The position numbers and the translations under genes are program-made. Positions 47,533-59,248 of a stretch of 64,000 bases of DNA are shown here, piece by piece. Position 1 is the stretch's first letter, and each line of letters starts with the position of its first letter. The DNA is from Branchiostoma floridae (lineage: Eukaryota; Chordata; Leptocardii; Amphioxiformes; Branchiostomatidae), in contig NC_049985.1 of assembly GCF_000003815.2 (NCBI RefSeq), positions 10,204,206-10,268,205 of the forward strand, written 5' to 3'. Under the pieces are notes generated by a model that searched no databases, was not told the origin of the DNA, and saw only the letters and a list, made by a program, of their open reading frames with translations.

Positions 47533-48060
47533 AGGTCATTTGGTTACAAGACCAGGGAACAGGAGCCAAAAGCGTACGTTTTTGGTCAAACAATGGCCAA
47601 AAAATTCCAAAATTAAGCATTTTGTTGTACCGTATGCCAAAAGTGTTAATGAATTCATGTGCGCATATGTGGACAGCACTCCTATACCAAATTTCAGGTC
47701 ATTTGGCTGTAAAATGGGGGTATAGGAGCCAAAAATGTCATTTTGGGGGTAAAAAATGGCAAAAAATGCCAAAATTAAGCATTTTGCTGTACCATATGCC
47801 AAAATTGTTCTTGGTTTTTTGTGGGCATATGATCAAGGCACCTCTGTACCAAATTTCAGGTCATTCGGCTGTAATACCAGGGTACAGGGGGGCAAGATGT
47901 ACATAAAAATTGCAAAAAACATGAATAAAATCATTTTAAAGGAAGATATGAAAAAAATGAGAAAACAGCACCTGGGTATTGACCCACTCTACCCTTGTAC
48001 CAAATTTCAAGTAATTCCGTCAAGGAACGACGGAGTTGAATCGATTTGAAGATTTGACAG
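47533..48060 (+). repeat. Tandem repeat, about 163-bp period
   Basis: Anchors (TACCAAATTTCAGGTCATTT or a variant) end in AGGTCATT at 47533, 47696 and 47858 (spacing 163 and 162 bp). Each unit continues AGGAGCCAAAA, then AATTAAGCATTTTG and TACCATATGCCAAAA. A last diverged ACCAAATTTCAAGTAATTCC lies near 48000, followed by a GAAGAAAGAAG tract. No coding function recognised. Confidence 0.8.
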
Positions 48061-48859
48061 GAGAAAGAAGAAGAAAGAAGAAACATTACGAATACAATAT
48101 ATTTCACCATACCTATGGTATGGCTGAAATATAAATATCTGTTGTTTCTATTAAGAATGATAATGCTGTTAAAATGTAGATTTAGACAACAGATAATCAG
48201 ATAGCACCTACCGATTTTGCCGGTGCCAATCAAAATCTTAGTCGGCTCTTCCAACTACTTGGGGTTAGGAACTTATGAAACGGAAGACTTTATTTCGCTA
48301 CCTCGAAATAAAAAAATGACTTATGATCTTTGTAGAAAATTTAACGTTATTTCACATTTATATATCCAGTCTTTAGCAAATACTGGTGCAATTAAAATTT
48401 ACGATAGAAAATTTCAAACGTCCTGTATTTACCCTTGATGTTATGTGGGCTCGTCCATTCTGATGTAACGTGTCGGCACGGCGGCACAAAAAGCCGCGGA
48501 CACGATTGAAAGTCGGATTGAATTTCATACATGTAGCAAAGTTTATCAAACGCCGCGAAGTATGTCTGAATTTACGAAGAAATTTGTTCAAGTTGCGTTT
48601 GATTTTAACTAAACCTGACGGCCCGGTCGTGGGTGGTCTTCCACTGCCTGGCTGAATATTTGTTTGTTTGGTATTATGTGGCAACGCTTGTCCCAACAGG
48701 CCATAAAATTATAGCCGTGACCGGACGGCGTCAGAAACGGCGTCCGGGCAGCCGTCTACGCACGTTCCAAATTAAATGCACCGGCCCGTTATGAGTTTCT
48801 ACCGTACTGCCTGACTAACTAAAACTGTGTCTTGAAGAAAAAAATATTTTGCTAGGAGT

Positions 48860-49376
48860 TTGGCCCAGATATTAACCTTTAATGATATAGCGATGACTGC
48901 CTCTTGGCCTTTCATTCCATTTTCTGTCGAATTTTACGATCTGTACCCCCCGTGGGATGGCGTGGTGGAGGCTACCGCCCGTACCAGCGGCCTGGATTAC
49001 GCCGTTTATGCCCGTCGTAATCAGCGTCCGATCCGTCCCATCAGCCTGGATTACGTCATTTACGTCCGTCGCAATCGGCGTCTGGTCCGTCCGCAGAGAC
49101 GTCTGTTCCCAGCGGGGGGCCCGCCCGACGGAGTGCGGGAGCGTCCGGCTGCCCGCTTTCAGACGCCGTTTCGGACGTCCCGAACGTCCGACCGGACGCG
49201 TCTAAAGTGCCAATCTAGACGCGTCCAAGCGTTTGTTATGCCGTTCGGACCGTCTTGGACGTTTCGTCGGGCGTTCAAAAGCCCGTCCCATGCCGTCCGC
49301 CGCCGTAACCGTCCAAAGCGTCCCAATAATTTAAGACGCCTTGGACGGTTGTCGCAAACGGCGTTTTGCCGTCTGA
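48860..49376 (+). repeat. GC-rich right subterminal zone with a 54-bp tandem pair
   Basis: A 188-codon Arg-rich frame runs through here (48860-49426), but its composition is dictated by CGTCCG-type repeats. CCTGGATTACG plus about 40 following bases repeats at 48991 and 49045 (54-bp period). The frame also runs past the element end, so I do not call a protein. Confidence 0.55.
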
Positions 49377-49398
49377 GACGCTTGAATTTTCACAGAGG

Positions 49399-50780
49399 AC
49401 GTCCTGCCAGGAGAGTTCATGCATAGGTGCAAAAACAACTCCAAGGCATGAGCTGGCCTGTAAAGATAGTGATAGTACTTAAAGTGGAGATGGATAATAT
49501 GAAGTCCGGTTTACTATTATCTAAGGCATGGCATTTCTGTTAGAGGCATTTGATGGATGGGGTATGATGCAGACAGGAGTCTGTTTTGTCCATCTTCTCA
49601 TCAGGTGTCTTTCAAAACTGCACCTGTAACTTCACCTTTGCTTCATTCATCAACTCAGCAAAGAAGGTTATGTTTAAGATGATGGCATTTTAGTTTGTTT
49701 CTAGACAGGCTAACTTAAGGAAAGGTTTGTTAATATGGACACATTCTTTATGGTCCTGATTTTTTTGTTTGTTTATTAAGAATCACCACCAATTAGATAC
49801 AAACATCTATTCACTGATATGAGAGGTATTGTCTTCGAATACAATGGAATATGAATACACATATATTACAGTTCAGCATAGTTGATTACTGTGCATCATA
49901 CATTATGCCGTATTACAGTTTTATGACTAAATATTGAATGCTCAGAACCTTAATGAACCTCAAACTCTAAAGAAGAAGTACAGACACATAACATTACCTT
50001 AATAAACATTCATTAGGTGATAAAAATGTCCCAGAGAGGTCAGAGGTCTGACTATTATTAGTTTACAACATTGTCATTTCCCAGGCTTGATTTGTAAACC
50101 TTACAATGGCCCATGGCAGCAGGCACACATGATTATGGCTCAAGTTAATTTCCCAACTGAGCTCGCCATTTACCTCATTAATATGAAAAGTTGTTAGATT
50201 AAATCCTCTGGAGGCGCAACTGTGCTGGAGTAATACATCAACGTCTATTAATGTCAATGCAAATGACTTCACTTGAGTTTCCTCTGGTGCAATGTATTTT
50301 AAATGACAATGCTTTGCTGTGTGAAAATAATATATTTGTGCAGGGGGTTGCTTGGTTCTATCAAACCTTTCCGAAACTAGTGAGTTTCAAACTGAATGAT
50401 TTGACATCCGCTAAAATATGTAGTATCGTTTATGTATGACATACTTCATGTAAGATGCTTCAATGCAGGTAGCATGTTGTTAGTTTGTTACTGCTGCAGG
50501 AGTTAATTCTGTTGTTAAGCTGGATGCAAATCTATTCCATTGAATTGTAATATTGTATATAGCAAAGCCATTACTACAGATCATATGTCAGTAGTAGTAG
50601 TAGTAGTAACCTCAACATGATGTGTGCCCGACCTACATCATGTAACATGGACAATATCTGGTATATGTACATCATAATTGGTAGCGCTACATTACATGTT
50701 TCAGTATCAATCAGAAATTTAGTTGTTAAAGGGATTAGTTTTGTCATCCCTAAGCTACAATGCATGAATTAACAACTATA
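49399..50780. other. Non-coding sequence
   Basis: Unique AT-rich DNA with a short (AGT)n microsatellite at 50590-50608. Confidence 0.45.
50590..50608 (+). repeat. (AGT)n microsatellite
   Basis: Six consecutive AGT units (AGTAGTAGTAGTAGTAGT) starting about 50590. Confidence 0.9.
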
Positions 50781-51856
50781 ACGGGAGGTGCCCCAACACG
50801 GTACGCTTTTTCTTGCGCTCAAACTCATGGCGCTCCATCGCTATTTGCCTGAGAGTGGTCAAATTTTTATGACTGAATTTCTTACTCATAGATTTGAACA
50901 ACATACTTGAATAAGAAATGCATTCATGTGGTTCATGAACCTTTCGCGCTGCGTGTTACAAGCGGCAAACACTGAGAGACAATTTCGTGTATGTAACCTT
51001 CCAATTTTGTGCTACGCTGGACAGTGTGCCTAACTCGGTACGCTTTTTTTTATATTTTGCTCTCTTCAGAAGTAAGTGGTAAATCTAAGTACACAGAAAA
51101 AAATTAATAGTATGATATTTTAGCTTTCTTTTGACAGTAAAATCGTGACTGTATGTACTTCTTGTCTCACATGAGGAAGGCTGTACCTAGAACAATCAAG
51201 CTGATGTTTTACGGGCAATGGGCTGAATGCACTGATTGTGAATGCCCGACTAAAAAAACTATTACGAAAAAACGACACCGCCAACATCAACAAAACTCTG
51301 TCTGATTATATGAAAATATCATCTACATCTCTCTGTCAAGTCTTATTTTCATAGACAGCACGAATCATTTGTTACAGTCAAATAAATCTTTGGAGCGTTC
51401 TCTAGTCTGCCACCTTCACGGCCACACTCCCTTGGGAGTACAATGGTGGCAATGTTTATGTCGCTTCCTTTTGGTTGCTTTTCTACTCAACAAACATTTG
51501 AAGACCCGTATTCATAGTGTTTTATGGAGCTTTATTTATGTGTATCATGGCAGTTGTGTGACTGCTTGGATGAGTTCGTATAGTTAGCGACACGAGCCGC
51601 CAATACGCAGAGGCCGGTGACCGCAGTGATTCAGCACTGTCAACATTACTGTTAGAATTCTGCTCTTAAAAAAACATGAAGTAAATATGTTAAAGTATAC
51701 TTGGAATGCAAATTAAAGTTGTGTGCATGGACTTGGTTTAGTTACCTTTGTAATCAGCATAGTCAGTGGCAACAAACACGGTGTACTTATGGATAATAAG
51801 ATCAGCAAAAAATCCGTACCGTCTTACGACGGGGACCGTCTTAGGGCGGCCCCCGT
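50781..51856. mobile_element. 1.08-kb inverted-repeat element flanked by TATA
   Basis: The left end ACGGGAGGTGCCCCAACACGG, then TACGCTTTTTC, is matched by the reverse complement of the right end, ACGGGGGCCGCCCTAAGACGG, then, after an internal duplication (CCCCGTCGTAAGACGGT), ACGGATTTTTTG. TATA flanks both sides (50777-50780 and 51857-51860), a possible 4-bp (or TA) target duplication. A third internal copy of the end motif (GTGCCTAACTCGGTACGC) sits at about 51026. Frames inside (72 aa or less) show no transposase domain, so the copy is probably non-autonomous. Superfamily unassigned. Confidence 0.6.
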
Positions 51857-52873
51857 TATAATAACTACTATAGTTAACTATAATAACTATAATGATAAAC
51901 TATTATAATGATCATTTTCAGAGTAAACAGTGTAGAGGTACATTTGTATCTTCATTAGAAGGTACACGTATCAAATTAAGTTTTGAGTTAGATATGAAAG
52001 CCTACGCCATGTCGTTCAATGTAACATAAATAGCAACTTTCAAATGCCTACAAAGCTAAAAGCAGATTTGCTGTGCCAAAAGGCATTAACACTAGCCTCG
52101 CTCATTCATACAGATACAGCGTCCCTACAGTCGTTTTAAGACTCTGTGATGGATTTACACCCAGACTATAACAGCTATGAAGTTATTCATTTTGTCTCAG
52201 TCGTCTATACTAAATACCCAGATGAGTCATAAAGTTTTCACAAGAAGTATAACTTTTATTGCATGGATTAAACACAGTTGACAACATATTCTCCCCACAG
52301 GTTTTTCTAAATGAATAAGGCTAATAAAGACAAATGCATCTGATACCATCTAGTTTCTGTGAGTTAAGGACTGCTATCTCACTTGTCATGTCTGCTTAAT
52401 GTTACAAGCATGGCTTTTCAAACATTTCTATGTTGGCAATGTTACAAGTACCATGAGACTCAAGAAGAAAGTTTAACTATTATTTGTTGCTAAGTATGTA
52501 GTTCTTTTGTGATTTAAGTGTTAATGTCACTTATGGCACTAGATCACAACAGTCCTTGATTATAAGCAATCGCATTAAGGCTAAAGCCTGAGAAGCAAAA
52601 TGCGTCTAATCATCCAAAATTACACACAATTGCAAGTTTTTATGATGTTTGCTTTTCTGTTTCTGAAAAGAACATTTTGTGAATCAGGAAATGTTGAATT
52701 TTTGTGTTGTAAGCACTTTAAGGTATGCTCCACTGTCATTTCTGTTTCATGTCAGATTTCTACATATTTTGTAGCACAATATTGGAAAAGTTTCTGAGTC
52801 TGTGGCTCTGGTGACTTATGTTGTAACTGATCGGCTTTGGAGCACAAAAAGCCTCACACCAGGGACAAGTCTA
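51857..52873. other. Non-coding sequence
   Basis: Starts with an AT-rich palindromic patch (ATAGTTAACTAT near 51870); otherwise unique, no gene recognised. Confidence 0.45.
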
Positions 52874-53451
52874 CGAGGGGCGTGCAAGAAGTAATGGCCC
52901 TGACCCATTTCCCATAGCAGGAGATTGATGAAACTTGGCACAGATATTAGTCATTATCTTCATAGGAATCACCCAGAGTTATGCATTTCTCCCATCGTTT
53001 GATGCAGCTCTGGACACCGTTTTTGTAGGACACCCCAGGTTGGTCCTCCAACAGATGCCTCATCAATGGCAGAAGAGGGACGACCAGGTCTGGGAGCTGT
53101 TTCCACAGACTTCCGGCCACCTTTGAATTCAGGATGCCAGCGTTTTACAAGGTCATATGATGGGGCATCATCACCATAAGTTTCATTTATTTCATCAAAA
53201 GTCTTCTTTGGTGTGCGTCCTTTCAAATACAAAAACCGGATCACTGCGCGACACTCAACTGGTTCCATTTCACACCTGGTCCATTTCGCACCTGACTAAG
53301 TTCAAACACCAGTAAATCAGAAACCACAATTAGTTCAGAGCTGTCTTTCGCAACATACCCCATAGAGATATTAATCATTACACATACAAAATTTCATTTA
53401 GATCAGACGACTGGAAGTGGGTCAGGGCCATTACTTCTTGCACGCCCCTCG
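52874..53451 (-). mobile_element. Mariner-family deletion derivative (578 bp)
   Basis: Terminal inverted repeats of 39 bp (52874-52912 and 53413-53451) start CGAGGGGCGTGCAAGAAGTA and differ at one position. Both sides carry TA (52872-52873, 53452-53453), the hallmark target duplication of Tc1/mariner insertion. Inside, on the minus strand, are the N-terminal DNA-binding part of a transposase and a short C-terminal remnant; the DDD/E catalytic core is missing. It can only be mobilised in trans, if at all. Near-identical ends suggest relatively recent activity. Confidence 0.93.
52969..53268 (-). pseudogene. Internally deleted mariner transposase (Mos1-type HTH remnant)
   Basis: 100 codons. Residues 1-70 contain VIRFLYLKGRTPKK, YGDDAPSYDLVKRW and FKGGRKSV, then PRPGRPSS, the helix-turn-helix module and following linker of Mos1/SETMAR-type transposases. 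From about residue 73 the reading jumps to a C-terminal-like stretch (LQKRCPELHQTMGEMHNSG), so roughly 240 residues, including all catalytic Asp, are gone. Full-length relatives are near 345 residues. The first ATG at 53268 suits the family start. Confidence 0.88.
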
Positions 53452-55479
53452 TAATGTCCTTTGGGATTGCTAGAAGCAAAATACCTTTAGATGTGACAAA
53501 GGTAAGCCCCGGGGAGCTTCTGAACTTGTGACATGTGCATAAAGAACGACAAATGACATACTGTTACTGTCAGTTCAGCTTGCCACTCGAAGGGATTCAC
53601 GGGGGTTCTCGTTCGCCCAGGTGAGGAAGAAAGGCTTACTTATCGCCTGGAAGCAGGGCTGCTTTCTGACACCTTAGGCATATCCTGTGGGGCTTCTGTC
53701 CTAAGTGTTCAGATAAAAAGGCTTTTTTGTCCCTCCGTAGCTGTATTCTCCATTTCCTACTGCAGTAAAAGGCTGATGGATGGGCAGCTTCTCAAACTGT
53801 GGAAATGGCAGGCATTCCATCATGACTTTTATGTCGTGGCAGACACTTTTAAACACATGAAATTGAAACAGGAATCTGTGTCAGGGGTAGTGGCATTTAA
53901 TTGCAGTGCAAAAGATGAGTAGTAAGGCAGTAATTCATATACTTGCATTAAATTAAAGAAAATGGATAGATTTTTAGACGAGGCACGGGAACAAAGACAT
54001 GATTTAGATGTATGCAGGACCTTTATGCAGTACTGAAAACTTCATGAGTGCCTGCTGACTTGTATATCAGTCCATTTCTGCCGGAACAGCTGACAGATAG
54101 GTGCTTTCTGAGACTTTGAAAATGGGAGCCATTTTGCCATTGCCATAACCCTGAATTACTGTCAGGGGTAACACTTTCAAAGACTCAGATGTGATGCTGC
54201 TACATTACTTTATACAGTTGCTGGCCAATTGCCAAACACAGAACTGTGGTTTTGCTCATTTAGTTCATCTTTCATGTGTTGCCTCATAGCAAGAGGACTG
54301 CTGAAAAATTGTGCCATTTGAAAGGGTGCCACAGAAAACACACAAAGTAACTTTGTTTTGGAGATAGGTCCTTGCTATATCCCAGATAGATTGGAACTGG
54401 CTTGCAATTTATTCATCCATTTATTCTTTCCTTTGTTTGGCTGTACTAGCTGTTGAGCATTTTCGAAAATGTAGCCAAAGAAGTTATATGCATGTCAGCC
54501 AACCAAGGTTGCTTAATTAGCCGTTTGTTCATCCTTTCATTTTTCATTCATTCATCTATCTGTCAAGATGTTGTTTTTGCCTGATCTCCTGGATACCAGT
54601 AATCAGATCTGAGCAACATCCCGCAATGTCCTGGACTTTTGCAAAATGGGGAACAATGGACATTAAACTGAGAGAGACAGAAAGAGATCCATCCATACAT
54701 TTATGCTTCTATCCAATTCAGAGTCCTTTCAATTGTTGCCATTTGCAGCCGTTTGCTGTATTCACATATTGTCATCAAGGTGTACCTTGTACAGTGACAT
54801 CTCACAGAATGCAGAAACTTACAATAATTAGCTTGACTGTCCTTGACTGTTTTCCTGCTCATCATTTCTGCACCAAGTTTGGTGGCAGCACATGGAATGA
54901 TCATGAAATGTACCACCCAATAGACTGGATTATAAAATGTCTCTGGTCTTCCCAATCAATTGTGCAAATGAGAGCCCTCAATGCATCAGACTGAGGCAAA
55001 ATCGACTAGGCTTATACCATATATTCAAAACTCAATAATGGTAGAGAATATAAGGCACAGGTTTTTTGCCTCACACCAACAAGCCCTGATCAGTAACTTA
55101 GTTTATAGCCCATTACTAAGAAACTGTTCAATTTGTAATCTCATACTTAGATCTCTTGAGTAACTGGTATATGGTGCCTTTTTTCATAGCAAACCAGAAA
55201 GGTATGGGAACTGTGGGCTTAATATAAGAAATGAAAATAAAATGTTAGTAACTGGACGATAATCCATTCAGCACAAAATAGTCATATTTTGTTATAATAG
55301 CCCTGCCTTGATTGCTTTGCCCTGACACTGAGATTGTCCAAATTTACGACATTGTTGTGAGAGTATTGCTAACGATTCCCCCCAACGCAGGATGTTCTTT
55401 GGCTAGTTAGACAGCCTTGGCTAAATGCCAGCTGGACCAATAAAACAAAATAAAGCAACTGGAGACAAGATTCTGTTTC
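53452..55479. other. Non-coding sequence
   Basis: No supported gene. A GC-richer 47-nt segment (53574-53620) ends in a CAG|GTGAGG donor after CTGTCAG, but all three frames are open, so it is uninformative. Confidence 0.4.
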
Positions 55480-56050
55480 AAAACCCGCGTAAAGTCTGGC
55501 AAGGGTACCGAGATGCCACCTGAAAGTCAAGAGATGCGGATGATGAGAATCTGGTCAGAAGAAGATTGCTCTCCCACTACCATCCTCGAGTACGTCATTA
55601 GTAGGAATGTGTCAGTGATGTCCTCTCCTGCAGCCCCTGCCCTATCAATATGCATGCTAGGCTCCGACGCTGCACGGCGTATGCAATATTCATGAACTTG
55701 TGTGAGAGAGAGGAGCTGGCGAACAGGCATCATTGCACCTGATTAGAGATCCAGACACCTGGGGGTGCGAGGAAATGATACAGATACGGCCGGCTCGGCC
55801 ACTCTGATGGGAGCTATTAATAGCCTGCAGGGACGTTCAATGCACCAAGAGCGTCGTACAGCCCTGCCATTGGGAGTGTTCATACTGTTATGTCAGTAAA
55901 AAAGTGCCCGTTATGTCGCGCTGTGTGATGATGGTTTTGTGAGCATCCTGCAGTGATTGGCACTGATTGTGATTGGCTCATAGTGTGTGAGGCAGATAAG
56001 AGCTGGCTGGTGTAAGGGATACAACTGTTCGACAAAGTCTCTTTGCTGAG
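55480..56050 (+). promoter_or_regulatory. Possible alternative promoter with non-coding first exon
   Basis: A GC-richer island in AT-rich DNA. Two inverted CCAAT boxes (ATTGG at 55956-55960 and 55972-55976, 16 bp apart) are followed about 75 bp later by a strong donor, GAG|GTAAGA (GT at 56051). Upstream are ATGCAATATTCATGAA (POU-like), GACACCTGGG (E-box) and AGCTATTAATAGC. This layout fits a TATA-less promoter and 5'UTR exon, or a conserved enhancer. No coding frame is evident. Function is inference. Confidence 0.3.
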
Positions 56051-58010
56051 GTAAGAAGTTACATTTCTTCATGCAGAGGTGTATTATGTAGTATTGTCAT
56101 GGGAACATCAAATGGTAAGGGGATTGTTTCATGACTTAGCTGAGGTATTTTGTTCTAATGCAGTAAGTGGTACATTAAGCTATTTTTCAAGCATGTCTTA
56201 TTGGTTGTTAATAGTCACCACCACTTTGATGGAACTTGCAGTGTTTGAAAGCATCATTTGATACGTATTCATACTCAATATGTATGCAACTTGATTCTAG
56301 AGGAACACCAATGGATAGAAATTATGTAGACCATGACCTAATTTGCATTATTAATAAGAGAACTCTTCAATTGCATTGACTATTTAGGAAATGCTGCAAA
56401 AGTGTCTTGAAGAAGGATAATTGCAACATGTATGGTTTTGAAAGAGGTAATGAATTGATATAGATTATGCTGACAAGAGATTTCTTTGCATATCATTTGC
56501 ATTATAGTGGGACTCTGTGTGAATAAGGAATGTATTTCACGTAAGTTCTGTTATCTACCAGATGTGTTAATTGACATTCCGGTGAGGTTATACTTGTAAC
56601 CTGTATGTAAGAGATGGAAACATGCCAAAATTGATAACAGGAGAAATGTCTTTCCAATTATACGTAGTAGGCGATTCATATCTATTGAAAAGTTAGCTGC
56701 CTAAGTTTATCATGATTGTACAACTTGTGCACAGCAATAGAAAATTGTTGCTTGCCCATGGTTTGTTGTAATGCAAGCTTTAAATTCTGGGCTAGATGTC
56801 AGTTCTCTGTCTAACTTATACACTCCCTTAAGTCTTTGTCAACAAATATCACAGTACCAGTAAAGAACTTTTCATTGTGCTGTTAACTCCATAAAAGCTC
56901 TAGAACCCAGCAGTTGTGTTGAAATGGCCGAAATTGTAAGAAGAAAGTTTTCCTGGTGCTATTTGAGCTGGAAAGCCATTCAATTTTATCTTAACGGTGA
57001 GCTGTACATTGGATGGGTTTTGTTTGGCAAAGTCTCCATTTGAGACTTTATGACGTTCGGACACTGAGATTGGCTGAAAGGTGTTTTCGCCTTATAGTGA
57101 AAAGCAGTATTCAGCAGCAGCTACAGGATAGGCCTAATCATCAATAACCATCCTAACTGAATAACATTGCGGCAATGATTTTTCCAATGGCTTCCTTTAA
57201 AGGCTAGTTTCTGTTAAGGCACAACATGGGCCTAATCCTCGAATATCTTCTTCCCAGAATAACATCAACATGCACTGCAATGACTTTCTCACCGGATCAA
57301 AGCCAGTTTTTGCCCAAGGCTAAAGGTTGGTGCGGCAGTAATGCAGCATTGATACATGCCTCCTTACTGTAGCCTAAGGTATGATCCATCAAGCGCTATA
57401 TTGGTTGTGAGTCAATAGAAACGGGATAAGTCGACAGCCCTCGCCTCAAACCCTGTGATCTGGTGTACTACCTGCTCAACAGTGATGGATGATGGCCCAG
57501 GTAAAGGGAGATATCTGCGCAAAACGTCGATAGAAGCCTCGGCAGGAGCAAAAACTTTCCCAGCCCAGGGTTATCAAGATCAATAATGTTTTTATGATCT
57601 GGTCCCAGAGACGGCAACACGTTATTATTGTCGGCAAACACGACAGTTTTTTTTACGGAAATTGATGTATGGTGAGCGACTTTTTAACAAGCTGCAGTAT
57701 TCGGAGCCACAAAAGTGTCTGGAGGTCGGTTGTGGCACAATGGCCCCTTCAATGCCTGTAATAACAGGGTGTCACACAGTAAAGGTCCATAGCATACTGA
57801 TGAATTAGGTCCCAATGCAAGATGATACCTGGTTAGAGTGAAGACTGTTAGAAATGAAATTGGAACTGGCTGTAGCAGGTAGTATTGCAGTCTGTTGGCT
57901 GTATGAGGATGACACACAGCTGCAAGTGTCTACTTAGCTATCAATAAAAGGCAATAGCAGCTATTCTTATTCCTACAGTATCTTTTTGCCTGAATGCATG
58001 CTAGTTCACC
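56051..58010. other. Non-coding sequence
   Basis: Unique AT-rich DNA without recognised genes or elements. Confidence 0.45.
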
Positions 58011-58014
58011 TTAA

Positions 58015-59244
58015 TGAGGGCCCCCAAGGGGGGGGGTACCGACAACGCTCTACGCTAAATTCAGGAGGGCCGGCTACGTAATACGCTAAATTATGGACAC
58101 TTTATTACGCTCTACGCTAAATTACGAAATTTCATAATGCATTATGCAAATTTTTATTGTCTTTTGGCTGAACTCCGCCGACGGCAGAACATGTGAAGAT
58201 GAGATCTAAACAAAACTGATAATTCCATCAATAAGATTAAAACTAAACTTCTAAAGACGTCTTGCTGGCCAAAGGCGGCGACAGCAAATTTCTCATGTGA
58301 CGTAATTTTCAGCACTTGTAGCACCGAAAGCGGAGGGGCGACAATCCTAGGCCGTCCGGGGGCATGCTCCCCCGGGAATATTGTGAAATCCTGACCCTCT
58401 GAAACGCCATTTTATGCATTTTGAAGGACAAATTTTGCTCACAGACTAAGCTAAGTTAAATAGTATCCAATTAGAAATTCACATGGTTTTAGCTTTAAGC
58501 TGGGCAACGCCCCCAAACATCATTTTCAGATTTCGAGTGCCGAAAGCACGAACAGTCGAACTGTCGCAAGGCAGGTACGGGAAAATTTGGAAATTTTTAC
58601 CCTCTGAAACACCATTTCCTGCATTTTGAGGGGCAAATTTTGCTGGTAGGCATATGCTCAATGTAATGACATTTCTGTCAGAGAAACGTCTTTGAGGGCG
58701 ACGAGCGCCGGAGAGTCGTGAGCGCCGGAGGCCCAAGCCGTCGCAAGGGCCGCCCGGCGCCCGGAGAAGTTTGAAATCTCGACCCTCTGAAATGCCATTT
58801 CCTGCATTTAAGGGGCAAATTTTGCTTGTTAACTAAGCTAGGGTCGGTAAAAAGATTTCTACTAGTTGGGGGACGACGCTCCCGCAACATATTTTCACCA
58901 TGTCCAGTGCCGAAGTGTTGAGCCATAACAAGGAATGTCCGGCGAAATTTTGAAATCTGGACCCTTTGAAACACAATTTCCAGCATTTTCGCGGGTAAAA
59001 TTTGCCGGTAGACTAGTTAAGTTTAATGAAACTTTGATTACGCTTGACGAAAAATTAATATGAATTACGTTTTACGGTAAAATCCGGTTAGCTTCTACGT
59101 AATACGTTAAATTAAAGGGGCCAATATCGCTCGACGCAAAATGCACCGATTACGCTCTACGTTGAATTCGAACGGTCCCGCTACGGAGTACGTAGAATTA
59201 AAACCGCCGATTACGCTCTACGGGAAAGGGCTTTGGGGCCCCCC
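58015..59244. mobile_element. 1.23-kb TTAA-flanked element with TACGCTCTACGC arrays
   Basis: TTAA at 58011-58014 and 59245-59248 encloses ends of opposite sense (TGAGGGCCCCCAAGG left; GGGGGGCCCCAAAG as reverse complement of the right). Next to both ends are short repeats of ACGCTCTACGCTAAATT and TACGTAATACGCTAAATT. The middle carries four copies of an 80-bp unit. A TTAA duplication is known for piggyBac and Kolobok elements, but no transposase is present and the ends are GC homopolymer-like, so the class is only suggested. Confidence 0.6.
58375..59022 (+). repeat. Four-copy internal repeat of the TTAA element
   Basis: Units at about 58375, 58579, 58761 and 58939 each contain GAAATC or similar, ACCCTCTGAAACGCCATTT, GCATTTT, GGGGCAAATTTTGCT and an ACTAAGCTA-like end (spacing 204, 182, 178 bp). 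Linkers are GC-rich (GGGGGCATGCTCCCCCGGG in the first). Non-coding. Confidence 0.8.
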
Positions 59245-59248
59245 TTAA

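Larger units (their letters stand above)
45587..49398. mobile_element. 3.8-kb element bounded by perfect 22-bp inverted repeats
   Basis: The left end CCTCTGTGAAAATTCAAGCG plus TC (45587-45608) is the exact reverse complement of 49377-49398. Both subterminal zones are GC-rich and packed with CGTCCG, GCGTCC and GACGGC words in sharp contrast to the AT-rich host. In between lie a 130-bp satellite (46.5-47.25 kb) and a 163-bp tandem (47.53-47.9 kb). No transposase domain is recognised, so the element looks non-autonomous or its gene is too diverged to read by eye. No convincing target duplication is visible (AC on each side at most). Superfamily unassigned. Confidence 0.65.

Noticed and set aside
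48860-49426. 188-codon Arg-rich frame
   Set aside because: Codons are dictated by GC-rich CGTCCG repeats of the transposon end, and the frame crosses the element boundary into host DNA.
53574-53620. Possible 47-nt exon with CAG|GTGAGG donor
   Set aside because: All three frames are open and the acceptor is weak, so there is no discriminating evidence.
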